A stretch of 64,000 nucleotides of DNA from Pseudomonas sp. AL03 (GCF_029960815.1 NZ_JASBRE010000023.1:35355-99354), one strand, 5' to 3'. Positions 39,701-48,413 are shown, counted from the stretch's first letter. A program made the numbers and translations. Notes: generated by a model not told the origin, from the letters alone.

Positions 39701-40215
39701 TTGGAGATGCCGGCCGCTTCTTCAATAAAGTTGCGCAGGTCTTCGGGCTTTGACTCGATCAGCTTGGAGATCATCCCCTGCTCGATAATCGAATAGCTGC
39801 GCGGGCCCAGGCCTGTACCGAGAAAGATATCGGTGATATCGCGGCGGCGGCATTTGGTGCCGTTGAGGTAGTAAGTGGTCTGGCTGTCGCGGGTTACTTT
39901 GCGGCGAATGGAAATTTCCGCATAGGCGGCGTATTCGCCAATCAAGGTGCCGTCGGAGTTGTCGAAAACCAGCTCGATACTCGCCTGACTCACCGGTTTA
40001 CGGCTGGTGGAGCCGTTGAAGATGACGTCGGTCATCGACTCGCCGCGCAGGTTCTTGGCCGAGCTCTCGCCCATCACCCAGCGCACGGCGTCGATGATGT
40101 TCGACTTGCCGCAACCATTGGGCCCAACTACGGCCGCCATGTTACTGGGGAAGTTCACCGTGGTCGGGTCGACGAAGGATTTGAACCCCGCCAGTTTGAT
40201 GCACTTTAGCCGCAC
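36727..40215 (-). CDS. smc: Chromosome segregation protein SMC
   Basis: This is a condensin ATPase that organises and segregates the chromosome. It has 1162 residues: an N-terminal Walker A GPNGCGKSN (31-39), long coiled coils (about 170-500 and 670-1010) around a hinge (about 510-640, with AVLVDDFGDFDLAGFAQGD), and a C-terminal ABC signature LLSGGEKALTALAL followed by Walker B FCMLDEVDAPLDDANV. Its start lies 2 bp from the stop of the upstream GntR gene, so the two are probably co-transcribed. ScpA/ScpB genes are not in this window. Confidence 0.97.
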   Translation of the reverse strand: MRLKCIKLAGFKSFVDPTTVNFPSNMAAVVGPNGCGKSNIIDAVRWVMGESSAKNLRGESMTDVIFNGSTSRKPVSQASIELVFDNSDGTLIGEYAAYAEISIRRKVTRDSQTTYYLNGTKCRRRDITDIFLGTGLGPRSYSIIEQGMISKLIESKPEDLRNFIEEAAGISKYKERRRETENRIRRTHENLARLTDLREELERQLERLHRQAEAAKKYQECKGEERQLKAQLSALRWQALNEQVGQREAIIGTQEVTFEALVAEQRNADAAIERLRDGHHDLSERFNLVQGRFYSVGGDIARVEQSIQHGQQRLRQLQDDLKEAERARLETESHLGLDRTLLQTLGEELDLLTPEQEVSSAAAEEAAAALEESETTMHGWQEQWDTFNLTAAEPRRQSEVQQSRIQQLETSMERLADRQKRLGEERALLSADPEDAAIMELSEQLAASEATLEDLQASEEAQVERLEQLRQELQQALSAQQQAQGDLQRLNGRLASLEALQQAALDPGTGTAEWLREQHLADRPRLAEGLKVEAGWELAVETVLGADLQAVLVDDFGDFDLAGFAQGDLRLLSPASDGVRVPGSLLDKVEAQIDLSPWLGQVKPVDSLEQALALRSQLSAGESLISRDGYWVGRHFLRVRRASEAQSGVLARGQEIQRLGLERDEREATVETLETQLQNLRAQQRQQENGREHLRRLLQDEARQQGELKAQLSAGKAKAEQLELRRTRLDEELTELGEQRALEHENIGEARLQLQEALDSMALDTEQRELLLAQRDSLRERLDRVRQEARQHKDHAHQLAVRLGSLKAQHDSTRQALERLEMQSERLTEKREQLSLNLEEGEAPLEELRLKLEELLDKRMTVDEELKTAQIALEDADRELRDAEKRRNQAEQQSQLIRGQLEQQRMEWQALTVRRKTLEDQLLEDGYDLHGVLATLTAEANEKDAEEELERIAARIQRLGAINLAAIDEYQQQSERKRYLDAQNADLVEALDTLENVIRKIDKETRNRFKDTFDQINGGLQALFPKVFGGGRAYLELTGEDLLDTGVTIMAQPPGKKNSTIHLLSGGEKALTALALVFAIFKLNPAPFCMLDEVDAPLDDANVGRYARLVKEMSETVQFIYITHNKIAMEMADQLMGVTMHEPGCSRLVAVDVEEAMAMVDA

Positions 40216-40217
40216 GC

Positions 40218-40877
40218 TTAAGCGTCCGTCAGGGCAGAAACCACCAGATCGCAGCTGCGCTTGGCGTACGCCGTCAGCACGATGCGGATCTGCGGAAAAT
40301 CACGGGCCAGCACGGCGGCGAGCAAGCGTTCGAACAGCTCGAGGAACTCGCTCATCGAGGCCTTGCGCTGTTCCAGGGCGAGAAAATACGCGCGGCTCAT
40401 GGCCGGCTGCAGGTTCTCGACGGTTTCCTGCAAGTACGGATTGTTGGCGAACGGATACGCGGCGCGCATCACACTGAAGCTGTCGTCGACGAAGGTGCGA
40501 ATGTCCTGACGTTCGTAGCTGGCGGTCAGACGCTGCTGGATTTGCACGAACGGCGCCATGTCGGCCTGGACTTGCCAGCCGCTGGCCACTGCATTGCCGA
40601 GCAGGATGTAAAGCTCGCTCATCAGCGTGCACAGGCTCCGGACCTTGTGGACCGTGAGCTCAGTCACGTGGGCGCCACGTCGCGGCAGGATCGCGATCAG
40701 GTGGCGGCGCTCGAGGATCAGCAAGGCTTCACGGACCGAACCGCGGCTGACATTGAGAGCCAGCGTGACCTTCTGTTCCTGGATGCGCTCCCCGGGCTTC
40801 ATTTCGCCACGAATGATGCGTTCGGCGAGGTGGTGAGCAATTTGCTCGGCGAGGCTGTCCGGCGCCTTGAACGTCAT
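40218..40877 (-). CDS. GntR-family regulator (FCD type) upstream of smc
   Basis: This is a 219-residue regulator: a winged helix-turn-helix (about 8-75, ERIIRGEMKPGERIQEQKVTLAL then SRGSVREALLILERRHLI) and a C-terminal all-helical FCD effector domain (about 85-210). It is divergent from xdhA with 266 bp between the starts, and only 2 bp upstream of smc. It is the nearest candidate regulator for the dyads in the xdhA promoter, and would repress or activate in response to a purine metabolite; this link is inferred from position. Confidence 0.88.
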   Translation of the reverse strand: MTFKAPDSLAEQIAHHLAERIIRGEMKPGERIQEQKVTLALNVSRGSVREALLILERRHLIAILPRRGAHVTELTVHKVRSLCTLMSELYILLGNAVASGWQVQADMAPFVQIQQRLTASYERQDIRTFVDDSFSVMRAAYPFANNPYLQETVENLQPAMSRAYFLALEQRKASMSEFLELFERLLAAVLARDFPQIRIVLTAYAKRSCDLVVSALTDA

Positions 40878-40963
40878 GGTTGTCCTTCAAACTCTTCGAT
40901 TTGCACAAGCGGCGCAGTGTACCGCACATAAAGGGTCATGGCGGAGTGCCCACTTGGCGGTTT

Positions 40964-40980
40964 TTGGCACGATTCAAGCA
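40964..40980 (+). promoter_or_regulatory. Possible sigma-54 promoter far upstream of xdhA
   Basis: TTGGCACGATTCAAGCA has a perfect -24 element (TTGGCACG) and the invariant GG-N10-GC spacing, but the -12 block reads AAGC instead of TTGC. It would start transcription near 40991, about 150 nt before xdhA. Confidence 0.4.
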
Positions 40981-41048
40981 AAAAGCAGGCTATCCCGTGA
41001 GGGTCAATAATGAAGGAACGAGTCGTTGATCGACAAAATGCCATTTCC

Positions 41049-41098
41049 TGACCTTTAAGTCAGAAAATCATTGACCGAAAAGTCAGACCTGATAAATT
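41049..41098 (+). promoter_or_regulatory. xdhA promoter with tandem TGAC-N6-GTCA dyads
   Basis: Two 14-bp dyads, TGACCTTTAAGTCA (41049-41062) and TGACCGAAAAGTCA (41072-41085), start 23 bp apart, about two helical turns. The second overlaps TTGACC (41071-41076), a likely -35, with TAAATT (41093-41098) at 16-bp spacing as -10. This is the layout of a repressor operator. Confidence 0.65.
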
Positions 41099-41143
41099 CG
41101 GTTCAAGTCGGTTAACAACAATAATGAGTCTGCGAGGCCTTCC

Positions 41144-42598
41144 GTGATCCAGTTTTTACTTAACCAGGAACTCCGTAGCGAGCACGCCCTGGACCCAAAC
41201 CTGACCGTGCTCAATTATCTGCGCGACCATGTGGGCAAACCCGGCACCAAAGAAGGCTGCGCCAGCGGTGACTGCGGTGCGTGCACCGTGGTGGTCGGCG
41301 AGCTGCAAACGGATGACGATGGCCGCGAACACATTCGCTATCGCAGCCTCAACTCGTGCCTGACGTTCGTTTCGTCACTGCACGGCAAACAACTGATCAG
41401 CGTCGAAGACCTCAAGCACCAGGGCCAACTGCACAGCGTGCAGAAAGCCATGGTCGAATGCCATGGCTCGCAATGCGGTTTCTGCACGCCAGGCTTTGTG
41501 ATGTCGCTGTTCGCGCTGCAAAAGAACAGCGATCAACCGGATGCTCATAAAGCTCACGAAGCCCTGGCCGGCAACCTCTGCCGCTGCACCGGCTATCGGC
41601 CGATTCTGGCTGCCGCCGAACAATCCTGCTGCGGCAAGCAACCGGATCAGTTCGATGTTCGCGAAGCCGACACCATCGTTCGACTGAAAGCCATCACACC
41701 TACCGACATCGGCGAACTCAACAGCGGCGACAAACGCTGCCTGGTGCCGCTGACCGTCGCCGATCTGGCTGACCTCTATGACGCTTATCCACAGGCTCGC
41801 CTGCTGGCCGGCGGTACGGACCTGGCGCTGGAAGTCACGCAATTCCACCGCACTCTGCCGGTGATGATTTATGTAGGCAACGTCGCCGAGATGAAGCGCA
41901 TCGAACGCTTCGACGATCGCCTGGAAATCGGCGCCGCCACGGCCCTCTCCGATTGCTACGAGGCCTTGAAGGCCGAGTACCCGGACTTCGGCGAATTGCT
42001 GCAACGCTTTGCTTCCCTGCAGATACGCAACCAGGGCACCCTCGGCGGCAACATCGGCAACGCCTCGCCGATCGGTGACTCCCCACCCCTGCTGATTGCA
42101 CTCGGCGCGCAGATTGTCCTGTGCAAAGGCGAAGTCCGCCGCACCATGGCCCTGGAAGATTACTTCATCGATTACCGGGTCACCGCGCGTCAGGAAAGCG
42201 AGTTCATCGAAAAGATCATCGTGCCGCGTGCCAGCGCCGAACAACTGTTCCGCGCCTACAAGGTGTCGAAGCGTCTGGACGATGATATTTCCGCGGTCTG
42301 CGCCGCGTTCAACCTGCGCATCGACAATGGCGTGATCGCCGACGCCCGCGTCGCCTTCGGCGGCATGGCGGCTACACCAAAACGTGCCAAGGCCTGCGAA
42401 GCTGTATTGCTCGGCGCCACGTGGAACAACGACACCGTCGAACGCGCCTGCACCGCATTGGCCGAAGATTTCACGCCGCTCTCGGACTTCCGCGCCAGCA
42501 AGGAATACCGCCTGCTCAGCGCGCAAAATCTGCTGCGCAAATACTTCATCGAACTGCAAACACCGCACATCGAGACTCGGGTGACCGCTTATGTCTAA
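41144..42598 (+). CDS. xdhA: Xanthine dehydrogenase small subunit (FeS/FAD)
   Basis: This is the electron-transfer subunit of the molybdenum enzyme that oxidises hypoxanthine and xanthine to urate. It has 484 residues: an N-terminal plant-type [2Fe-2S] domain (EGCASGDCGACTVVVGE), a second [2Fe-2S] domain (CGFCTPGFVMSLF and CRCTGY, about 105-150), then an FAD domain (LLAGGTDLALEV, and GTLGGNIGNASPIGDSPP). The start codon is GTG at 41144 with GAGGCCTTCC upstream. It overlaps xdhB by 8 bp. Confidence 0.95.
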   Translation: MIQFLLNQELRSEHALDPNLTVLNYLRDHVGKPGTKEGCASGDCGACTVVVGELQTDDDGREHIRYRSLNSCLTFVSSLHGKQLISVEDLKHQGQLHSVQKAMVECHGSQCGFCTPGFVMSLFALQKNSDQPDAHKAHEALAGNLCRCTGYRPILAAAEQSCCGKQPDQFDVREADTIVRLKAITPTDIGELNSGDKRCLVPLTVADLADLYDAYPQARLLAGGTDLALEVTQFHRTLPVMIYVGNVAEMKRIERFDDRLEIGAATALSDCYEALKAEYPDFGELLQRFASLQIRNQGTLGGNIGNASPIGDSPPLLIALGAQIVLCKGEVRRTMALEDYFIDYRVTARQESEFIEKIIVPRASAEQLFRAYKVSKRLDDDISAVCAAFNLRIDNGVIADARVAFGGMAATPKRAKACEAVLLGATWNNDTVERACTALAEDFTPLSDFRASKEYRLLSAQNLLRKYFIELQTPHIETRVTAYV

Positions 42599-44990
42599 TC
42601 ATCACGCTGTAGAGAAGACCCAAGCCGAACTGGCTGAACTGTTTGCCAAGGACCTGACCACCGGCGTCGGCCGCAGCGTCAAGCACGACAGCGCCGACAA
42701 GCATGTGTCCGGTGAAGCGCAGTACATCGACGACCGTCTGGAATTCCCGAATCAGCTGCACGTTTACGCACGGCTGTCGGACCGCGCCCACGCGAAAATC
42801 ATCAGCATCGACACCAAGCCCTGCTACGCCTTTGAAGGCGTGCGCATCGCTATCACCCACGAAGATGTGCCGGGCCTGAAAGACATCGGTCCATTGCTGC
42901 CGGGCGACCCGCTGCTGGCCATCGACGATGTGCAATTCGTCGGTCAACCGGTGCTCGCCGTCGCCGCGAAAGACCTGGAAACCGCACGCAAAGCCGCCAT
43001 GGCCGCGATCATCGAATACGAGGATCTCGAACCCGTTCTGGACGTGGTCGAAGCCCTGCGCAAACGCCACTTTGTACTCGACAGCCACACCCATCAGCGC
43101 GGCGATTCGGCCGGCGCTTTGGCAACTGCCGAGCATCGCATCCAGGGCACGCTGCACATCGGCGGCCAGGAACACTTCTACCTCGAAACCCAGATCTCTT
43201 CAGTAATGCCGACCGAAGACGGCGGCATGATCGTCTACTGCTCGACGCAAAACCCCACCGAAGTGCAGAAACTGGTGGCCGAAGTGCTCGATGTGTCGAT
43301 GAACAAAATCGTCGTCGACATGCGCCGCATGGGCGGCGGTTTCGGCGGCAAGGAAACCCAGGCCGCCAGCCCGGCGTGTCTGTGCGCGGTGATCGCGCAC
43401 CTCACCGGACAACCGACCAAAATGCGCCTGCCGCGCGTCGAAGACATGCTGATGACCGGCAAGCGTCACCCGTTCTACGTCGAATACGACGTGGGCTTCG
43501 ACAGCACCGGTCGGCTGCACGGAATCGCCCTGGAGCTCGCCGGTAACTGCGGTTGCTCGCCAGACTTGTCGGCGTCGATTGTTGACCGCGCAATGTTCCA
43601 CGCCGACAACTCGTACTATTTGGGCGATGCGACCATCAACGGTCATCGCTGCAAGACCAACACCGCGTCGAATACCGCTTACCGCGGTTTCGGCGGCCCG
43701 CAGGGGATGGTCGCCATCGAAGAAGTGATGGACGCGATTGCCCGCCATCTGGCCCTTGATCCGCTGGCCGTGCGCAAGGCCAACTACTACGGCAAGACCG
43801 AGCGCAACGTCACCCATTACTACCAGACCGTCGAGCACAACATGCTCGAGGAAATGACCGCCGAACTCGAAGAAAGCAGCCAGTACGCCGAGCGCCGCGA
43901 AGCGATTCGTCGCTACAACGCCAACAGCCCGATCCTGAAAAAAGGTCTGGCGCTGACCCCGGTGAAATTCGGTATTTCCTTCACCGCCAGCTTCCTCAAT
44001 CAGGCCGGCGCGCTGATCCACATCTACACCGACGGCAGCATCCACCTGAACCATGGCGGCACTGAAATGGGCCAGGGATTGAACACCAAGGTCGCGCAGG
44101 TTGTGGCCGAAGTGTTCCAGGTGGAAATGGACCGCGTGCAGATCACCGCGACCAACACCGACAAGGTCCCGAACACCTCGCCGACCGCCGCTTCCAGCGG
44201 TGCCGACTTGAACGGTAAAGCCGCGCAGAACGCCGCTGAAATCATCAAGAAACGCCTGGTTGAATTTGCCGCGCGGCAGTACAAGGTCAGCGAAGAAGAC
44301 GTGGAATTCCACAACGGTCACGTGCGGGTTCGCGATCACATCCTGACCTTTGAATCGCTGATCCAGCAGGCGTATTTCGCTCAGGTGTCGCTGTCGAGCA
44401 CCGGGTTCTACAAGACCCCGAAAATCTTCTACGACCGCAGCCAGGCTCGTGGTCGGCCGTTTTACTACTACGCCTTCGGTGCAGCCTGTTGCGAGGTGAT
44501 CATCGACACCCTGACCGGCGAGTACAAGATGCTGCGCACCGACATTTTGCATGACGTCGGCGACTCGCTGAACCCGGCGATCGACATCGGTCAGGTCGAG
44601 GGCGGTTTCATCCAGGGCATGGGTTGGCTGACCATGGAGGAACTGGTGTGGAACAACAAAGGCAAACTGATGACCAACGGCCCGGCCAGCTACAAGATTC
44701 CGGCGGTGGCGGACATGCCGCTGGACCTGCGCGTGAAGCTGGTGGAAAACCGTAAAAACCCGGAAGACACGGTGTTCCATTCCAAGGCGGTGGGCGAGCC
44801 GCCGTTCATGCTCGGCATCGCGGCGTGGTGTGCGATCAAGGACGCAGTGGCGAGCCTTGGCGACTACAAGCATCAACCGAACATCGACGCGCCGGCGACG
44901 CCGGAGCGGGTGTTGTGGGGGTGTGAGCAGATGCGGCAGTTGAAGGCGGCGAAAGCTGTCGCGGCTGAGCCGGAGTTGGCTTCGCTCTAG
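42591..44990 (+). CDS. xdhB: Xanthine dehydrogenase molybdopterin-binding subunit
   Basis: This is the catalytic molybdenum subunit, 799 residues. Recognisable pieces are the N-terminal GEAQYIDDR and FVGQPVLAVAA, the molybdopterin contacts GGGFGGKETQ and AYRGFGGPQGM, the GTEMGQGLNTKVAQ loop, and the C-terminal catalytic glutamate region KAVGEPPFMLG. It forms an alpha2beta2-type enzyme with XdhA; cofactor sulfuration is the task of XdhC downstream. Confidence 0.96.
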   Translation: MSNHHAVEKTQAELAELFAKDLTTGVGRSVKHDSADKHVSGEAQYIDDRLEFPNQLHVYARLSDRAHAKIISIDTKPCYAFEGVRIAITHEDVPGLKDIGPLLPGDPLLAIDDVQFVGQPVLAVAAKDLETARKAAMAAIIEYEDLEPVLDVVEALRKRHFVLDSHTHQRGDSAGALATAEHRIQGTLHIGGQEHFYLETQISSVMPTEDGGMIVYCSTQNPTEVQKLVAEVLDVSMNKIVVDMRRMGGGFGGKETQAASPACLCAVIAHLTGQPTKMRLPRVEDMLMTGKRHPFYVEYDVGFDSTGRLHGIALELAGNCGCSPDLSASIVDRAMFHADNSYYLGDATINGHRCKTNTASNTAYRGFGGPQGMVAIEEVMDAIARHLALDPLAVRKANYYGKTERNVTHYYQTVEHNMLEEMTAELEESSQYAERREAIRRYNANSPILKKGLALTPVKFGISFTASFLNQAGALIHIYTDGSIHLNHGGTEMGQGLNTKVAQVVAEVFQVEMDRVQITATNTDKVPNTSPTAASSGADLNGKAAQNAAEIIKKRLVEFAARQYKVSEEDVEFHNGHVRVRDHILTFESLIQQAYFAQVSLSSTGFYKTPKIFYDRSQARGRPFYYYAFGAACCEVIIDTLTGEYKMLRTDILHDVGDSLNPAIDIGQVEGGFIQGMGWLTMEELVWNNKGKLMTNGPASYKIPAVADMPLDLRVKLVENRKNPEDTVFHSKAVGEPPFMLGIAAWCAIKDAVASLGDYKHQPNIDAPATPERVLWGCEQMRQLKAAKAVAAEPELASL

Positions 44991-45003
44991 ACCGAGGCGC
45001 GGC

Positions 45004-45095
45004 CTTCGCGGGCAAGCCTCGCTCCTACAGATTGACGGTGTATCGCGATAATACATTCGCTGCAAAACTTGTAGGAGCGAGGCTTGCCCGCGAAG
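45004..45095. repeat. Inverted repeat / REPIN between xdhB and xdhC
   Basis: Perfect 26-bp arms (CTTCGCGGGCAAGCCTCGCT... at 45004-45029 and its complement at 45070-45095) are separated by 40 nt. This is a third repeat family in the window, distinct from the GATCGTTCCC and GTAGCAGCTG types. It lies inside the xdhABC operon. Confidence 0.85.
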
Positions 45096-45131
45096 ACGCC
45101 CGAACAGACAACAGAGATGTTGAGGTGAAAC

Positions 45132-45977
45132 ATGTACAACTGGATCGACGCCCTCGCCGACCTGCAAACCCGGGGTGAACCCTGCGTGTTGGTGACCATC
45201 ATCGAAGAGCTCGGCTCGACGCCGCGCAATGCCGGTTCGAAGATGGTCATCGGCGCCAACCAGGCCTTCGACACCATCGGTGGCGGGCATCTGGAATACA
45301 AGGCCATGCAGATCGGCCGGGAGATGCTTGCCAGCGGCAAGCAGGACACCCATCTGGAGCGCTTCAGCCTCGGCGCCAGTCTGGGCCAGTGCTGCGGCGG
45401 CGTGACCGTGTTGCTGTTCGAACCGATGGGCCAGGTCCAGGCGCAGATTGCCGTGTTCGGCGCCGGTCATGTCGGTCGGGCGCTGGTGCCGCTCCTCGCC
45501 AGCCTGCCCTGCCGGGTGCGCTGGATCGACTCGCGGGAAGCCGAATTCCCTGAACAGATCCCCCACGGCGTCCGTAAAATCGTCGCCGAAGAACCGGTGG
45601 ACGAAATCGATGACCTGCCCGCCGGCAGCTATTGCATCGTCATGACCCACAACCATCAGCTCGACCTCGAACTCACCGCCGCGATCCTCAAACGCAACGA
45701 CTTCGCCTACTTCGGCCTGATCGGTTCAAAGACCAAACGGGTGAAGTTCGAACACCGCTTGCGTGACCGTGGTTTCGACAGCGCCGCGCTGCAACGCATG
45801 CGCTGCCCGATGGGCATCGGCGAAGTCAAAGGCAAGTTGCCTGTGGAAATCGCCATCTCCATCGCCGGCGAAATCATCGCCACCTATAACGCGAATTTCG
45901 GCCAGCACACCGCCAGCGCCGGATCATCGATTGCCAAACTGCTGCCTGCTTCACGCCGCAGCCAAGCCACCCATTGA
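45132..45977 (+). CDS. xdhC: Xanthine dehydrogenase accessory protein XdhC
   Basis: XdhC binds molybdenum cofactor, promotes its sulfuration and inserts it into XdhB. It has 281 residues: the N-terminal VTIIEELGSTPRNAGSKM, an SLGASLGQCCGG motif with the two adjacent cysteines needed for cofactor binding, and a C-terminal Rossmann domain (VFGAGHVGRALVPLLA). The stop lies 8 bp before the guaD ATG. Confidence 0.94.
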   Translation: MYNWIDALADLQTRGEPCVLVTIIEELGSTPRNAGSKMVIGANQAFDTIGGGHLEYKAMQIGREMLASGKQDTHLERFSLGASLGQCCGGVTVLLFEPMGQVQAQIAVFGAGHVGRALVPLLASLPCRVRWIDSREAEFPEQIPHGVRKIVAEEPVDEIDDLPAGSYCIVMTHNHQLDLELTAAILKRNDFAYFGLIGSKTKRVKFEHRLRDRGFDSAALQRMRCPMGIGEVKGKLPVEIAISIAGEIIATYNANFGQHTASAGSSIAKLLPASRRSQATH

Positions 45978-45985
45978 GAACTCAC

Positions 45986-47290
45986 ATGCCTTTGACTCGA
46001 AAAGCCTACCGCGCCGCCATTCTGCACAGCATCGCCGACCCCGCTGAAGTGGGCATCGAAGCCTCGTACGAGTATTTCGAGGACGGCCTGCTGGTGGTCG
46101 ATAACGGCCAGATCAGCGCCGTCGGCCACGCCAGCGAATTGCTGCCGACCCTGCCGGCCGACATCGAAATCACCCATTACCAGGATGCGTTGATCACCCC
46201 AGGCTTCATCGACACCCACATTCACCTGCCGCAAACCGGCATGGTCGGTGCCTACGGCGAGCAACTGCTCGACTGGCTCAACACTTACACCTTCCCGTGC
46301 GAAAGCCAGTTCGCCGACAAGGCTCACGCCGACGAGGTCGCGGGCATTTTCATCAAGGAACTGCTGCGCAACGGCACCACGACTGCGCTGGTATTCGGCA
46401 GCGTGCACCCGCAATCGGTGAACTCGTTTTTCGAGGCCGCCGAGCAGCTGGACCTGCGGATGATCGCCGGCAAAGTGATGATGGACCGCAACGCCCCGGA
46501 CTACCTGACCGACACCGCTGAATCCAGCTATGTCGAAAGCAAGGCACTGATCGAACGCTGGCACGGCAAGGGTCGACTGCACTACGCGGTCACCCCGCGC
46601 TTCGCCCCGACCAGCACCCCGGAACAGCTGACCCTTGCAGGCCAGTTGCTCAGCGAATTCCCTGGCCTGTACATGCAAACCCACATCAGCGAAAACCTGA
46701 AAGAAGTCGAGTGGGTCAAGGAACTGTTTCCAGAGCGCAAGGGCTACCTGGACGTCTACGACCACTACAAACTGCTCGGCGAGCGTTCGGTATTCGCCCA
46801 CGGCGTGCACCTGTGCGATGACGAGTGCGCGCGGCTCGCGGAAACCGGCTCGGCGATCGCCTTCTGCCCGACCTCGAACTTCTTCCTCGGCAGCGGCCTG
46901 TTCAACCTGCCGATGGCCGAGAAGCACAAATTGAATGTTGGTTTGGGCACAGACGTCGGTGGCGGCACCAGTTTCTCGCTGCTGCAAACCCTGAACGAAG
47001 CCTACAAGGTCATGCAGATGCAAGGTGCGCGACTGAGCCCGTTCAAGTCGCTGTACCTGGCGACCCTCGGCGGTGCCCGCGCGTTGCGCCTGGAAGACAA
47101 GATTGGCACCCTGCAACCGGGCACCGACGCCGACTTCCTGGTACTGGACTACAACGCCACGCCGCTGCTGAGCTATCGCTTGAAGCAGGCCAATAACATT
47201 GCCGAAACGTTGTTTGTATTGATGACGCTGGGGGATGACCGGACTGTTCTGCAGACGTATGCGGCGGGTAATCAGGTGCATCAGCGCTAA
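45986..47290 (+). CDS. guaD: Guanine deaminase
   Basis: This zinc enzyme converts guanine to xanthine, the substrate of XdhAB. It has 434 residues of the amidohydrolase fold: metal motif DTHIHLPQTG, the TFPCESQFAD segment typical of guanine deaminases, HISENLKEVEWV, SVFAHGVHLCDDE, and GTDVGGG with the catalytic aspartate. The ATG at 45986 is used; the TTG at 45974 overlaps the xdhC stop. With xdhABC it forms a guanine-to-urate route. Confidence 0.95.
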   Translation: MPLTRKAYRAAILHSIADPAEVGIEASYEYFEDGLLVVDNGQISAVGHASELLPTLPADIEITHYQDALITPGFIDTHIHLPQTGMVGAYGEQLLDWLNTYTFPCESQFADKAHADEVAGIFIKELLRNGTTTALVFGSVHPQSVNSFFEAAEQLDLRMIAGKVMMDRNAPDYLTDTAESSYVESKALIERWHGKGRLHYAVTPRFAPTSTPEQLTLAGQLLSEFPGLYMQTHISENLKEVEWVKELFPERKGYLDVYDHYKLLGERSVFAHGVHLCDDECARLAETGSAIAFCPTSNFFLGSGLFNLPMAEKHKLNVGLGTDVGGGTSFSLLQTLNEAYKVMQMQGARLSPFKSLYLATLGGARALRLEDKIGTLQPGTDADFLVLDYNATPLLSYRLKQANNIAETLFVLMTLGDDRTVLQTYAAGNQVHQR

Positions 47291-47303
47291 AATCTCTCCA
47301 CGC

Positions 47304-47407
47304 TGATCGTTCCCATGCTCCGCGTGGGAATGCCTCTAGGGACGCTCTGCGTCCAGTGACGCGGAGCGTCACGGGCTGCATTCCCACGCAGAGCGTGGGA
47401 ACGATCA
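47304..47407. repeat. REPIN after guaD
   Basis: This is a 104-bp element with inverted REP cores. Its reverse complement matches the element at 51806-51909 except for about two positions. Confidence 0.88.
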
Positions 47408-47421
47408 TCACTCGGTCTGAC

Positions 47422-48186
47422 TTATAGCTTGGCGACCGGCCGCCCTGGCTTTTTGGTCTGCAACAAATGCGAGAACACCGCATGCAAATCATCCGACGCG
47501 CTTTCTTCGTCGAGGTTGAGTTTGCTGTCGATGTGATCCATGTGATGCATCATCAGGTCCACCGCCAGCTCAGCGTTGCGCGCTTCGATGGCGTCGATCA
47601 GTTGGGTGTGCTCATCGTAGGAACAGTGGGAGCGATTGCCGCTTTCGTACTGAGCAATGATCAACGAGGTCTGGGACACCAGACTGCGCTGGAAGCTGAT
47701 CAGCGGCGCGTTTTTCGCCGCTTCAGCCAACTTCAAGTGAAACTCGCCCGACAAGCGGATGCCGGCACCGCGATCGCCCCGGGAGAAGCTGTCGCGCTCG
47801 TCGTTAACCATCTGGCGCAACTCGGCAATCTGTTCGGCAGTGGCGTGCTGCACAGCCAGTTCAGTGATCGCTCGCTCCACCAGACGCCGGGCCAAGAACA
47901 CTTGGCGAGCCTCTTCGACACTCGGGCTGGCGACGACAGCGCCACGGTTCGGACGCAGCAGCACGACGCCTTCATGGGCCAGGCGCGACAGCGCGCGGCG
48001 AATGATGGTGCGACTGACCCCGAAAATTTCCCCCAGCGCTTCTTCGCTCAACTTGGTGCCGGGCGCCAGACGCTGTTCGAGGATGGCCTCGAAAATATGC
48101 GCGTAGACAATATCGTCCTGGGTGCCGCTACGGCCGGCTTTGCCTGCTCGCGGTTGTTTCTTTAGGGGTTGCAACTGTTCGTTCAT
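47422..48186 (-). CDS. GntR-family regulator (FCD type) of the purine block
   Basis: This is a 254-residue regulator with a winged helix-turn-helix (about 25-95, LSEEALGEIFGVSRTIIRRALSRLAHEGVV) and a helical FCD ligand domain (about 105-235). The ATG at 48186 gives MNEQLQPLKKQPRAG. It is divergent from the BenE-family transporter gene and convergent with guaD. It probably binds the ATTGT-N2-ACAAT site in the shared upstream region, a motif typical of this family. Effector unknown; a purine intermediate is a reasonable guess from position. Confidence 0.88.
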   Translation of the reverse strand: MNEQLQPLKKQPRAGKAGRSGTQDDIVYAHIFEAILEQRLAPGTKLSEEALGEIFGVSRTIIRRALSRLAHEGVVLLRPNRGAVVASPSVEEARQVFLARRLVERAITELAVQHATAEQIAELRQMVNDERDSFSRGDRGAGIRLSGEFHLKLAEAAKNAPLISFQRSLVSQTSLIIAQYESGNRSHCSYDEHTQLIDAIEARNAELAVDLMMHHMDHIDSKLNLDEESASDDLHAVFSHLLQTKKPGRPVAKL

Positions 48187-48278
48187 GGGCACTCGAGTCG
48201 GAAGAACTGCGGCGAATTGACCGTGACTGTAATACGGCACAGTGGGTCGCTGGCAAGTATCGCGTAAAAAACACTGCG

Positions 48279-48290
48279 ATTGTACACAAT
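48279..48290. promoter_or_regulatory. GntR/FCD operator in the benE-regulator divergent region
   Basis: ATTGTACACAAT has perfect 5-bp arms (ATTGT / ACAAT) around AC, close to the operator consensus known for FadR-type regulators. It sits between the two divergent starts (48186 and 48414). Confidence 0.65.
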
Positions 48291-48413
48291 GGAGGGTGGC
48301 AACACGACTGTACGGCTGTTTGCGGCCTCGGCTGTATTGCAACGCTTGGTTACTTTTGAGTTTAGGCTTGAACCCGGGTTTTACCTTTCAAAAGTATAAG
48401 GAACACCGCGGTC

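Noticed and set aside
43200..45656. Minus-strand open frame of 818 codons opposite xdhB/xdhC
   Set aside because: Shadow of GC-rich codon use in xdhB and xdhC; no family features, rich in His/Val/Gly/Arg as antisense frames are.
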